64,000 nt of DNA. Source: Acidobacteriota bacterium. GTDB taxonomy: Bacteria; Acidobacteriota; Blastocatellia; Pyrinomonadales; Pyrinomonadaceae. The position numbers and the translations under genes are program-made. Numbering within the stretch: the stretch's first letter is position 1; each line of letters starts with the position of its first letter. The notes under the pieces are model-generated. The model was not told the origin of the DNA and made no database searches. It saw only the letters and a program-made list of their open reading frames with translations. The stretch spans positions 248,001 through 312,000 of the forward strand of contig JAIVJV010000004.1 of NCBI GenBank assembly GCA_020199835.1. Direction: 5' to 3'. Shown here piece by piece: positions 18,364 through 26,640 of this stretch.

Positions 18364-18393
18364 TTGACAGTATTGGCCCTGGATAACTAGACT
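18364..18393 (+). promoter_or_regulatory. possible sigma-70 promoter for the enhancer-binding protein gene
   Basis: TTGACA at 18364-18369 is followed after 18 bp by TAGACT (18388-18393), a partial -10. It is 65 bp upstream of the start codon of the regulator. The remainder of the 404-bp gap 18054-18457 contains no ORF or repeat that I can support. Confidence 0.35.
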
Positions 18394-18457
18394 CCAGTGT
18401 GCGGCTTTTGTCCCGCGCGGCATTCCCTCACAGTTAATCAACCAAGGAAAGCTGTAG

Positions 18458-19939
18458 ATGCCTGATTCCCAGGATTCAGCCCAACTGCCCCTTAGTTCAA
18501 TAGTTCGAGCAGTTTGCGACGCCGCAAGCGGCGGCCCCGATCTGCTTTACGAGGTCATGATCAAGATGAGCTTGATGGTGGAGGCGACTGCTCCCACCTA
18601 CGGCTTGTCGATCTGGGCCATCTCAGAGGCGGGGAAACCGACCCTGCGTTGGGCGGAAGGACTGGAAGAGGACGAGATTGCCAGGGCGGAAGGGACGGTC
18701 GCCGAGTTGTTCTTGAGTAAAACGCGGCCTCAGGCGGCGAAAGAAGGCGATCAGGCAATCTGTTTACTACTGGCGATGCCGTCGCCGATGCGCGAAGGCG
18801 CGGCTCTCTACGGCCGCTGCGTTCGGCCGCTTTCCACGGAACAAGCAAAAGAACTCAACGCGCTGAGCGACGTGGCGCACCTGGCCCACTCGCATCAGTC
18901 ATCCGGAGCTCCCGTTTCGGCCGGGCCAAAGCCTGCGATTCCGTCGGTCAGTTCTCTGCCGGGAATGGTTTTTAGCAGTCGCGCGATGTCCGACGTCGCC
19001 CGCAATGTTGAAAAGATCAAGGATTCGCATTCGACGGTCCTCGTGACCGGCGAGTCAGGCACGGGCAAAGAGCTGATTGCGAGGGCCATTCATCGTCTTA
19101 GCCGTCGCTCGGAAAGCGAATTCATTCCCTTCAACTGCTCGGCGGTGCCGGCGGAGTTGATCGAGAGCATGCTGTTTGGGCATCGCCGCGGCACGTTTAC
19201 AGGCGCGATGCAGGATCAGGCCGGTCTGATTCGCTCCGCGGAAAACGGGACGCTCTTTCTCGACGAGATCGGAGACCTGCCACTTTCGCTTCAACCAAAA
19301 CTCCTGCGCTTTTTGCAGGAGGGTGAGATTCACACGCTCGGCGAACGCGCACCACGCAAAGTGAACGTGCGCGTGATCGCCGCGACGCATAAGGATCTCG
19401 AGGCGCTCGTAAAAGAAAAGCAGTTTCGCGAAGACCTGTATTACAGAATCGCCACGTTGACTCTGAAAGTGCCGCCCTTGCGAGAGCGGCCCGAAGACAT
19501 CTCGACGTTGATCTCACATTTCGTGAGTCACTACACGCGCAAAAACGAGCGTCACATTTTTGGAATCACTCGGGAGGCAATCCACATTTTGGAAGCGTAC
19601 TCCTGGCCGGGAAATGTTCGTGAGCTCGCGGCGGAGATCGAACGCCTCGTGCTTTACGCCGAAGATGACGGCTACATCCGGCCGGAGAACATCAGTGCGC
19701 GTATCTGCCCGCGCGGCGCCACGCAGACAGGCGAAAGGCTCGACGACTTACTCGACAACTACGAACGCCGAGTCATCACGGAAACACTCAAACGCCACGA
19801 CTGCAACGTCGCGCGCGCGAGCGAAGCACTCGGCCTCGGTTCCCGGCAAACTCTCTACAAGAAGCTCAAACGGCTCGCGATCGACATCGGCGATTTTCTC
19901 CAGGAAGACACCGAGCCCGGCATGCAATACCGCGCCTGA
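18458..19939 (+). CDS. sigma-54-dependent transcriptional activator (GAF-like, AAA+, Fis-type HTH)
   Basis: A 493-residue enhancer-binding protein. Residues 1 to about 150 form a sensory region, probably GAF-like, with no receiver Asp. The AAA+ domain spans about 165-400 with Walker A GESGTGKE (198-205), Walker B TLFLDEIG, and a sigma-54 contact loop GTFTGA (245-250) where GAFTGA is usual. The arginine-rich region RERPEDI and WPGNVREL follow. The C-terminus (about 425-480) is a Fis-type helix-turn-helix (ALGLGSRQTLYKKLKRL). It lies upstream of the Tad pilus genes in the same direction, and a matching -24/-12 promoter follows at 20138, so it probably controls the pilus locus. Confidence 0.9.
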   Translation: MPDSQDSAQLPLSSIVRAVCDAASGGPDLLYEVMIKMSLMVEATAPTYGLSIWAISEAGKPTLRWAEGLEEDEIARAEGTVAELFLSKTRPQAAKEGDQAICLLLAMPSPMREGAALYGRCVRPLSTEQAKELNALSDVAHLAHSHQSSGAPVSAGPKPAIPSVSSLPGMVFSSRAMSDVARNVEKIKDSHSTVLVTGESGTGKELIARAIHRLSRRSESEFIPFNCSAVPAELIESMLFGHRRGTFTGAMQDQAGLIRSAENGTLFLDEIGDLPLSLQPKLLRFLQEGEIHTLGERAPRKVNVRVIAATHKDLEALVKEKQFREDLYYRIATLTLKVPPLRERPEDISTLISHFVSHYTRKNERHIFGITREAIHILEAYSWPGNVRELAAEIERLVLYAEDDGYIRPENISARICPRGATQTGERLDDLLDNYERRVITETLKRHDCNVARASEALGLGSRQTLYKKLKRLAIDIGDFLQEDTEPGMQYRA

Positions 19940-20137
19940 TTCGTGTTAGCTGCGGTTTAGCCGCGGAGGCCACAGAAGGCCTGTTGCGTGTCAACTTTGG
20001 GCGACAAGCGCTAACCACCAATAAAACCGAATACAAGACCGGATCGTCTCCTCACGTTGCCGATTGGACCAACCGAAGTTGTCAACCGCAGGCTACAAAC
20101 TCGACTCGAAAATCGCCAAAAAGCCCACCTGGACCAT

Positions 20138-20153
20138 TGGCACACCGGTTGTA
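20138..20153 (+). promoter_or_regulatory. sigma-54 (-24/-12) promoter of the Tad pilus locus
   Basis: The sequence TGGCACACCGGTTGTA matches the consensus TGGCACGNNNNTTGCW with the correct spacing, differing only at the G after CAC and the C of TTGC. It lies 62 bp before the small membrane protein gene and about 200 bp after the sigma-54 activator gene. The rest of the 19940-20215 gap shows no gene. Confidence 0.65.
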
Positions 20154-20215
20154 ACTGTCGTGTTCGTCGCGAGGCAACAAACGCATCGCATCACTAGTCG
20201 AGCAGACAAAACCTA

Positions 20216-20503
20216 ATGAAGGCTAACATCACAAAAAACCTGACATCAGTAGCAATGCTCGTGATTCTTTCCCCGCTCCTGGCGCTGGCGATGCTCGTCA
20301 GTATCCAGACCACGGGAATCCGGAATAACGAAGTGCTACTGCTGCTGCTGACTTTGTCCAGTGCTGTTCTAAGTGGAATCAATGGCTTTGGCCGTCGCAC
20401 GGCCACAGCGGTTCAACTTTCTCCAGCGAAGGCAAGGTCTGTCGGTGCGAATCCTTCCAGGTCTGGTGTCACGTTTGCCGGCTCTCCAAGCAACAACGCC
20501 TAA
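20216..20503 (+). CDS. small membrane protein at the head of the Tad locus, function unknown
   Basis: A 95-residue protein with two hydrophobic segments (about residues 12-30 and 39-55) separated by a short IQTTGIRNNE turn, and a Ser/Ala-rich hydrophilic tail. It is the first gene after the putative sigma-54 promoter and 23 bp before the first Flp pilin gene. The ribosome-binding site is weak. I do not recognise a family. Position suggests a role in pilus assembly or expression, but it could be unrelated. Confidence 0.6.
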   Translation: MKANITKNLTSVAMLVILSPLLALAMLVSIQTTGIRNNEVLLLLLTLSSAVLSGINGFGRRTATAVQLSPAKARSVGANPSRSGVTFAGSPSNNA

Positions 20504-20526
20504 TCGAATCCAAAAGGAGCAACCAA

Positions 20527-20685
20527 ATGATTAAGAGATTTTTCAATGACGAAACAGGTCTGGAACTTTCCGAGTACGCAGTAGCCGCAGCGCTTATCGC
20601 GTTGGCTTGCGTCGCAGCTTTCACGCTGTTGGGCGAAAACATCGGCGCGAAGATCAACTCGCTCGCGAACACGATTGCTCAGTAA
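20527..20685 (+). CDS. flp: Flp/Fap-type prepilin 1
   Basis: A 52-residue protein with an AGGAG ribosome-binding site 8 bp upstream. It has the Flp prepilin signature: a short basic leader (MIKRFFNDETG), a cleavage Gly, then LELSEYA with Glu at +5 and Tyr at +6, followed by a hydrophobic helix of about 20 residues. After cleavage by the CpaA-type peptidase this would be the major subunit of the Tad pilus. It is followed by a near-identical paralogue. Confidence 0.93.
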   Translation: MIKRFFNDETGLELSEYAVAAALIALACVAAFTLLGENIGAKINSLANTIAQ

Positions 20686-20789
20686 TTGATCGATGCATTT
20701 GAGCCAAACCGGCAGCGGCAAATTGCTGTTTTGGTTGTGACGGCGGACCCCGACAGGCTCAGGTATCGCGTCAACGGAGGATGTAGGTC

Positions 20790-20945
20790 ATGTTGATGAA
20801 ATTCTTCAAAGACGAAACCGGACTTGAGCTATCGGAGTACGCCGTCGCTGCCGCTCTCGTAGCGGTTGCCACGGTCGCCGCGTTCGAACTTCTCGGAACC
20901 AGTATCGCGGCGAGGATTGAGAGACTGGCAGGTTTTATCCAGTGA
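20790..20945 (+). CDS. flp: Flp/Fap-type prepilin 2
   Basis: A 51-residue paralogue of the preceding pilin with the same DETG/LELSEYAVAAAL core. The first ATG (MLMKFF) is chosen because GGAGG lies 9 bp upstream, while the ATG two codons later would be too far away. The C-terminal third (FELLGTSIAARIERLAGFIQ) differs from pilin 1, so the two may form mixed or alternative fibres. A GC-rich hairpin follows its stop codon. Confidence 0.92.
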   Translation: MLMKFFKDETGLELSEYAVAAALVAVATVAAFELLGTSIAARIERLAGFIQ

Positions 20946-20971
20946 ACTCAACCGAGTGAACTGCCATTGCC

Positions 20972-21024
20972 GGTGGCGCGCCTTGTGAAGCTTTAAGTCT
21001 CACGGGTGCGCCGCCACCTTTCTT
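20972..21024 (+). terminator. hairpin between pilin and assembly genes, possible partial terminator
   Basis: GGTGGCG (20972-20978) pairs with CGCCACC (21012-21018), and an inner GCGCC-type arm extends the stem; TTTCTTCT follows. Such a structure could let most transcripts stop after the abundant pilins while some continue into cpaA. Confidence 0.4.
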
Positions 21025-21056
21025 CTGTAAGACCCCGACATCGCCTCAGGATCGTT

Positions 21057-21584
21057 ATGCTGAGTCCTACCGCTACAGTTTTTGAGTTCTTCCTGGTCCC
21101 GCTCGCCGTGATTGTGATCTACCACGACGTGCGGTATCGGCGTATTCCAAATCTATTTTGTCTGGCCACTTTGATTAGCGGGGTTACTTTGAACTTCGCC
21201 CTCGGTGGAATCCACGGTGGTCTAAGCAGCATCGGCGGATGTGTGCTGGCCTTTATCTTAATGTTCATCCTGCACGTGTTCGGAGCGATGGGCGCAGGCG
21301 ACGTAAAACTCTTCGCCGCGATCGGATCCGTGATCGGTGCTCATCTCGTGCTTCCGACTTTTGTTGTGGTGGTGTTGACCGGTGGCCTGTTGGCCCTCGC
21401 TTCAACTCTGCGTTCGGGAGTCTTTGTCACCACCATGCATCGTGTGCTGGAAATTTTCGTCGGTTTACTGCCGGGGTGGCAGATGCCGAAGTTCAGCGTC
21501 CCTGCTGATCGTCGTCTGACCATTCCTTACGGTGCGGCGATCACCATCGGCGCCATCATCGCAATCGCGATCTTTCATCCTTAA
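21057..21584 (+). CDS. cpaA: prepilin peptidase, CpaA/TadV family
   Basis: A 175-residue polytopic membrane aspartyl protease. The two catalytic Asp motifs are YHDVRYRRIPN near the N-terminus and GAMGAGDVKLFA in the middle, the second fitting GxGDxK. It lacks the methylase domain of type IV PilD, as expected for Tad systems. The ATG at 21057 is chosen because of AGGA just upstream; a GTG at 21006 would add a basic leader lying within a hairpin. It should cleave the two Flp prepilins and perhaps the TadE-like pseudopilins. Confidence 0.88.
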   Translation: MLSPTATVFEFFLVPLAVIVIYHDVRYRRIPNLFCLATLISGVTLNFALGGIHGGLSSIGGCVLAFILMFILHVFGAMGAGDVKLFAAIGSVIGAHLVLPTFVVVVLTGGLLALASTLRSGVFVTTMHRVLEIFVGLLPGWQMPKFSVPADRRLTIPYGAAITIGAIIAIAIFHP

Positions 21585-21637
21585 AAAGCGGCCAACAACC
21601 AGGCCTTTGACCTGGCAAGAACGGAGAGTTGATTCCC

Positions 21638-22540
21638 ATGCGAAACAAACGTTTCTTCATAGTCCTGGTAGGAGCACTCATTTTCGGAGTGCTCGCTGCC
21701 GTGTCAGTAAGCAAATACTTGTCGAGCGCGCAAGCCTACACGAAAAATCTGAACAAGATTGCCGTGGCCAAGGTTGCGATCCCGCTCGGGAGCAAGATCA
21801 TCGCCGAGCAGATCATGGTGGTCCAGTTTCCCAAGGAATCGACTCCGGACGGAGCTTTCGACTCGCCTGAAAAACTCGCCGGCCGCGTGGCTGTGGTGAA
21901 CATCGCCGCTCGCGAGCCAATCACCGAAGCACGACTCGCGCCCGAAGGTACGGCCGCTGGTCTTTCAGCTGTGATTCCCGAAGGTTATCGCGCGATGACC
22001 GTCAAGGTCGACGACGCGGCGGGCATCTCCGGTTTCATTATGCCGGGCACGCTCGTTGACGTGGTTGTGGTTATTGATCCGCGCGAAGGTGCAGGCCGCC
22101 AGAACCCGATCTCGAAGATCGTGTTGCAGAACATCAAGGTCCTGGCCAATGGTCAGAACATCGACAAGCCCAAAGATGAGCGCGAAGCCAACAGCGTCAA
22201 GGCTGTGACGCTGCAAGTCACGCCCGAGCAGGCAGAGAAACTCGCTTTGGCGTCCAGCGAAGGCAAGTTGCAACTGGTCATGCGCAACCAGATCGACCAG
22301 GGCGACGAACAGACCACCGGCGTTGACAAGCAAGGACTGTTAACGGGTGAAAACGCCAAGCCGGCTCCAGAGCCAGGCTCGCTCAAAAGTGAACAGCCGA
22401 AGCAGGAAGCCAAACCAGCAGTTCGCAGATCGGCGCCAGTGGCGAAACCGGCAGCAGCCGCCCCAGCTCCTCAACCCACACCGCGTGCGTCAGTGGAAAT
22501 GATCGAAGGCGCGAAGAAGCGCAGCGTCGAATTTCCATAG
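21638..22540 (+). CDS. cpaB: Flp pilus assembly protein CpaB (RcpC)
   Basis: A 300-residue protein with an N-terminal membrane anchor (FFIVLVGALIFGVLAAVSVS), a SAF-like domain (VAKVAIPLGSKIIAEQI) and the RcpC/CpaB core (AMTVKVDDAAGISGFIMPGTLVDVVV). The C-terminal 70 residues are Pro/Ala/Lys-rich and probably disordered. CpaB is thought to stabilise or gate the secretin in the periplasm. The ATG at 21638 has GGAGA upstream at better spacing than the TTG at 21629. Confidence 0.9.
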   Translation: MRNKRFFIVLVGALIFGVLAAVSVSKYLSSAQAYTKNLNKIAVAKVAIPLGSKIIAEQIMVVQFPKESTPDGAFDSPEKLAGRVAVVNIAAREPITEARLAPEGTAAGLSAVIPEGYRAMTVKVDDAAGISGFIMPGTLVDVVVVIDPREGAGRQNPISKIVLQNIKVLANGQNIDKPKDEREANSVKAVTLQVTPEQAEKLALASSEGKLQLVMRNQIDQGDEQTTGVDKQGLLTGENAKPAPEPGSLKSEQPKQEAKPAVRRSAPVAKPAAAAPAPQPTPRASVEMIEGAKKRSVEFP

Positions 22541-22615
22541 ATCACTCAATCACCAATTCCATTACTTGAAGTTGATCGCTTTGACGATCGCTAGAAACAA
22601 AGGAGCACAAGAATC

Positions 22616-24214
22616 ATGCAGAGCCGTTCCCCAATTTCGCGCCGAGTAGGTTTATTGCTGGCGGCGTTGATAACCATCTTTGCTAACTCCATCGCTAATG
22701 CCCAGGCGACGTCTTACAAGGCGTCGTTCAGCCAAAACAAAGACGCCGTCGCAGTCAACGTTCTCGTCGGCCAATCGCGCGTCATCAATTTCGATCGGCC
22801 CGTAGGACGGTTCTCGGTTTCGAATCCCGAAATCGCCGAAGCTGTGCTCGTCACACCCGACCAGGTGCTCGTCAATGGCAAGGCCTTTGGTCAGGTCAAC
22901 TTTATCGCGTGGGAACAGACCGGCGGTCAGTTCCTCGTGTTCGATGTTTACGTTCGTGCCAACCTTTCATTAATCGATTCGCAGATTCGCACCCTCTTTC
23001 CGAAAGATGACATCCGCTTGAGCCAGGCCAATGGTTCGGTGGTCATCTCCGGCAGTGTGACGAATGCTGCCACCGCCACGCAGGTCCAGAGCGTGATTGA
23101 AGCCGCCGGCTTCAAGGCCGTCAACATGCTGACGTCGCCGACTTCCGGAATGATGCAGGTGCAGCTCGAAGTTCGCGTTGCGGAAGTGAATCGCAACAAG
23201 CTGCGCGACTACGGCACCTCGTTCAGCGCCCTCCCGCAGGGTGGCACCGGCGGTTACATTAACAGCGGTGGTGGACCAAGCACCCTCGATGGTTTCGCAA
23301 GCAGCCCGGCTGGCCTGGCGCTCGATACGCTTATTCAACCGGCGCTCAACCTCTTTATCTTCAACCGTCAGATCAATACCGGCGCGATGCTCCGGATGCT
23401 GCGTCAGGAAGGCGCCTTCCGCGAGTTGGCCGAACCGAATCTCGTTGCGATGAACGGCCAACAGGCGAGCTTCCTCGCCGGCGGTGAGTTTCCGGTGCCA
23501 GTTCTTCAGATGGGCGCCAACGGTAGCGGCATCACCATCATGTGGAAAGAGTATGGTGTTCGCCTGAACTTCAAACCAACCATCATCGACGAAGATCACA
23601 TCCGTCTCGAACTCGAACCGGAAGTTTCCACGATCGACTTCAACAACGGTGTGCGCTTCAACAACTTTGTGATTCCTGCGCTGCGCACTCGCCGCGCGAA
23701 AACCGGCGTCGAGCTGCGCGATGGTCAGTCGTTCGCGTTGGCCGGTTTGCTCGACAACTCCGAAACCAAGACGTTGTCCAGAATCCCGATCGTCAGCGAC
23801 ATCCCGGTGATCGGCGCGCTGTTCAAGTCCAAGACGTTTGAAAAGAAAGAAACCGAACTGATGTTCTTCGTGACGGCGCGTCTTGTTAAGCCGATCAACG
23901 GCGACGACCTGCCGAGCATGCGTGGCATGGACGGTCTGAAGGGCAACTCGCCGTTGGGCGTTGAGCCGAAGAGCGGCGAAGGCATCTCGGGCCAAACGGG
24001 TTACAAGGTCTCGGGACAGAACACTACCGAAGCTCCGGCTGCTGTTCCGGCCGCGCCGGCAAAGACTGAACCAGCGAAACCGAAAGCTGCCGACACCGCA
24101 ACGCAGACCAGCACCACCGGTTCAGTGAGCAGTGTTCGCAACGCAAATCCGTCACTTCCAGTCGCGAAGGCTGTGAAGGTTGACTTCAATCCGGAATCAG
24201 TACGCCCCTGGTAA
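22616..24214 (+). CDS. cpaC: Tad pilus secretin CpaC (RcpA)
   Basis: A 532-residue outer-membrane secretin. After the signal peptide (to about IANAQA) there is the pilus-associated N-domain (GQSRVINFDRPVGRFSVSNPEIAEAVL), a BON-like segment, and the secretin domain with EPNLVAMNGQQASFLAGGEFPVPV and LTARLVKPI-like end (here FFVTARLVKPI). A low-complexity tail of about 80 Pro/Ala/Thr residues follows. It forms the pore through which the Flp fibre leaves. An AGGAG site lies 10 bp before the ATG. Confidence 0.93.
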   Translation: MQSRSPISRRVGLLLAALITIFANSIANAQATSYKASFSQNKDAVAVNVLVGQSRVINFDRPVGRFSVSNPEIAEAVLVTPDQVLVNGKAFGQVNFIAWEQTGGQFLVFDVYVRANLSLIDSQIRTLFPKDDIRLSQANGSVVISGSVTNAATATQVQSVIEAAGFKAVNMLTSPTSGMMQVQLEVRVAEVNRNKLRDYGTSFSALPQGGTGGYINSGGGPSTLDGFASSPAGLALDTLIQPALNLFIFNRQINTGAMLRMLRQEGAFRELAEPNLVAMNGQQASFLAGGEFPVPVLQMGANGSGITIMWKEYGVRLNFKPTIIDEDHIRLELEPEVSTIDFNNGVRFNNFVIPALRTRRAKTGVELRDGQSFALAGLLDNSETKTLSRIPIVSDIPVIGALFKSKTFEKKETELMFFVTARLVKPINGDDLPSMRGMDGLKGNSPLGVEPKSGEGISGQTGYKVSGQNTTEAPAAVPAAPAKTEPAKPKAADTATQTSTTGSVSSVRNANPSLPVAKAVKVDFNPESVRPW

Positions 24215-24260
24215 ACAACTTCCTCTCAAAACCACGTTACTCGTAGCAGAGGGGGAAAAC

Positions 24261-25394
24261 ATGAAGAACCGAACATTCGAACAATTGGGGAAACAAGCAG
24301 GAAAGAACAAGCGGGAGCGAGGTTCGATCCTGGCGACGTCCGCAATCGGGATGTTGGCGATTCTACTCGCAGTCGGTTTGGGAGTTGATATCAGCAGGCT
24401 TTACCTGACGAAAACTGAATTGCAGAACGCAGCGGACGCGGCAGCACTTGCTGCCGTGTCTGCGCTCAATACGTCACCGCTGGGCATCACGAAAGCAGCG
24501 GACCGAGCCGTGGCGGCAATGAACAGCTACGACTTCAACAACACGAGCGTCACTTTCCCCCGCGGCAACGTGTTGTTTGCGCGTAATCTCGATGGTCCAT
24601 ACATGAGTGAAGCCGCGGCGCAGGGAGTCGCGGCCAGCATTCGCTTCGTCAAAGTAACGACGGCTGAGTCGGCGGTGGGCATTTCGTTCGCGGCCACGGT
24701 GCTCGGCAACAGCAAGAACCTGACGGCCACGGCGACGGCCGGTCTATCCGTGCCGTTGAATATCATGTGCAACTTCCTGCCTGTGTCGGTGATCGACTAC
24801 GGCATGCCGATCGCGCCGGGCAACACTTACACGTTCCGCGCCAGTTCCGGCACGTCCGTCTCAGCAGGTAACTACCAGATTCTCGCAGTTGCCGGCGAAG
24901 GTGGTAAGGACGTTCGTATCGGTATCGGAGCGGGTGTCGATGCGTGCGCGGCTCCGGGTGCGGAATATGCGGTAGATACAAAGCCGGGTGTGACCGCCGG
25001 TGCGGTGAGACAGGGATTGAATACACGCTTCGACGATTATCAAACGTCGCAAGTGAGTCCCGAGCTGATGCCGCCCGACACCAATATCAGAGAACAGATC
25101 ACCTACGACCAGTACAAGAACGGCAGTCCCACGCAAAGACCAACACATAAGGGTGTCGATGGCCGCCGTGTCGTAGTGATTCCGATCGTGAAGCAGGACC
25201 AATACGACGGCGGTCGCAACACCGTGCGGTTCGATCGCTTCGGAACCTTCTTCCTCCAGACCAAAGTCGGCGGCGGTAATGGCGGCGACCTTGTTGCCGA
25301 ATACGTCGACGACATCGTGATCGGTCAGGGTGGTTTTGATCCGAACGGCGCACCCACGAACGGTTTGATGGCGCTTCCTGTCTTGTACAAATAA
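24261..25394 (+). CDS. TadG-like pilus assembly protein
   Basis: A 377-residue protein starting at the ATG with a GAGGGGG site. The N-terminus is pseudopilin-like (KRERGSILATSAIGMLAILLAVGLGVDISRLYLTKTELQNAADAAALA), the hallmark of TadG/Tad-domain proteins, followed by a secreted domain of about 300 residues with no family I can name. TadG-type minor components help attach or initiate the pilus. The upstream ATG at 24180 overlaps the secretin gene and is unlikely. Confidence 0.82.
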   Translation: MKNRTFEQLGKQAGKNKRERGSILATSAIGMLAILLAVGLGVDISRLYLTKTELQNAADAAALAAVSALNTSPLGITKAADRAVAAMNSYDFNNTSVTFPRGNVLFARNLDGPYMSEAAAQGVAASIRFVKVTTAESAVGISFAATVLGNSKNLTATATAGLSVPLNIMCNFLPVSVIDYGMPIAPGNTYTFRASSGTSVSAGNYQILAVAGEGGKDVRIGIGAGVDACAAPGAEYAVDTKPGVTAGAVRQGLNTRFDDYQTSQVSPELMPPDTNIREQITYDQYKNGSPTQRPTHKGVDGRRVVVIPIVKQDQYDGGRNTVRFDRFGTFFLQTKVGGGNGGDLVAEYVDDIVIGQGGFDPNGAPTNGLMALPVLYK

Positions 25395-25404
25395 GGGGGC
25401 GACT

Positions 25405-25932
25405 ATGAAGCACCATCGCATAAGAAAAATTCGGAATTTGCGACGCTCGCGCCGCTTGAGCTGGTTGAATCGTTTTCGCCGTAACGAACAGGGCGTTCAA
25501 CTGCTCGAGCTCGCGATCGTGTTGCCGATTATGCTGCTGCTGTTCGCGGCAGTGGCTGAGTTTGGCCGTTACTTCTACGAATACACGACCGCAGCGAAGG
25601 GCGCGCGTGTCGCCGCGCGCTACCTAGCGTCGAAATCTGTGACCAGCACCAAGACAGATTGGAAAGCCAACGCCAAGAACATGGTGGTCTATGGCAACAC
25701 GGCCGGGACTGGTTCGCCGATTCTTCCTGGTCTGACCGTCGCTAATGTAGACGTGCAGTACCTGGGCGGAACCTTAGGCATCCCTGACACGGTAAAGGTC
25801 AGCATCGTTAATTACGAACACGACCCGCTATTCGATATCGGCAAGCTGCTCAAGATCGACGCGCTGTCGCTTGCCGTGGATGTGAAACCGAGTGTGACGA
25901 TGCGTTACCTGCTCACAACGCCTTCGGTCTGA
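25405..25932 (+). CDS. TadE-like minor pseudopilin 1
   Basis: A 175-residue protein with a strong AGGGGG site. A long basic leader precedes RNEQGVQLLELAIVLPIMLLLFAAVAEFGRYFYEY, the TadE signature with Gly cleavage site and the Glu of LLELA. The remainder is a periplasmic domain. It lies 10 bp after the TadG-like gene and 14 bp before a second TadE-like gene. Confidence 0.86.
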   Translation: MKHHRIRKIRNLRRSRRLSWLNRFRRNEQGVQLLELAIVLPIMLLLFAAVAEFGRYFYEYTTAAKGARVAARYLASKSVTSTKTDWKANAKNMVVYGNTAGTGSPILPGLTVANVDVQYLGGTLGIPDTVKVSIVNYEHDPLFDIGKLLKIDALSLAVDVKPSVTMRYLLTTPSV

Positions 25933-25946
25933 GGAACAAAACGATC

Positions 25947-26393
25947 ATGCTTCGCATAAAAAACTGTAGGAACAATGAAAGAGGAGCGACGCTGGTTGAG
26001 TTCGCGATCGGCGTCACGGTCTTTGCCACGGCGATGTTCGCCGTTATGGAGTTTGGTCGCGCCTTGTGGGTGCATAACGCTTTGACTGACGCCGCTCGCC
26101 GCGGTGCGCGTTATGCGACTCTGCACACACAGGCCGACGCAGGCTCAGTGAAGAACGTAGTGGTCTATGGCAATCCGGAAGGAAGCGGCCAGCCGATGCT
26201 CAATAACCTGAGCACCGGGATCGTCAACGTTGACTACGACAACTTTGGCCTCAATGACGGCACGGTTTCAGTGAGCATCGACGAGTACCAGTTTCAGTTT
26301 GTCATTCCGATCTTCGGCACCAGTATCACGATGCCGAGTTACAAAACGACATTGACGGCTGAGAGTGCGGGATTGCTTCCCGCCAACGTTTAA
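25947..26393 (+). CDS. TadE-like minor pseudopilin 2
   Basis: A 148-residue protein. The N-terminus RNNERGATLVEFAIGVTVFATAMFAVMEFGRALW is a TadE-type pseudopilin helix, followed by an ARRGARYATLHT segment parallel to the ARVAARYLAS of the preceding protein. Both probably form the minor complex at the pilus base. The 247-bp gap after it (26394-26640) has no recognised gene or terminator. Confidence 0.86.
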   Translation: MLRIKNCRNNERGATLVEFAIGVTVFATAMFAVMEFGRALWVHNALTDAARRGARYATLHTQADAGSVKNVVVYGNPEGSGQPMLNNLSTGIVNVDYDNFGLNDGTVSVSIDEYQFQFVIPIFGTSITMPSYKTTLTAESAGLLPANV

Positions 26394-26640
26394 CTCCAGG
26401 TTGAAATTGGGGACCTTAGGAATTTCGATCGTGGGCACCACAACGCGAAATGCCGGTTTAAGTTTCGAACCCACTGCCGGGCGGCGCCAATTACGCCTGC
26501 CTAACCAACGTCGCTGCGAAGCAAATTCAGCTTTGTAGCGTTGCGGATACCTACCGTGAATCCCCCGCGCACTCTGCCAGCAGTTTCAGTCAGAAGAGAG
26601 CCGACGGCAGTGGGATTCGAATAGACGACACGAGGAAAAA

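Noticed and set aside
18342..18370. Second sigma-54-like element upstream of the activator gene
   Set aside because: TGG and TTG are one base too far apart for a -24/-12 promoter and the CAC part does not match.
18169..18441. A 90-residue minus-strand ORF in the large gap before the sigma-54 activator gene
   Set aside because: Composition and lack of a ribosome-binding site do not support a gene.
20705..20730. Sigma-54-like CGGCAG...TTGCT before the second pilin gene
   Set aside because: The spacing is two bases too long.
22970..23995. Long open frame antisense to the secretin gene
   Set aside because: It is a shadow of high-GC codon use; its translation shows no domain and the plus-strand secretin is certain.
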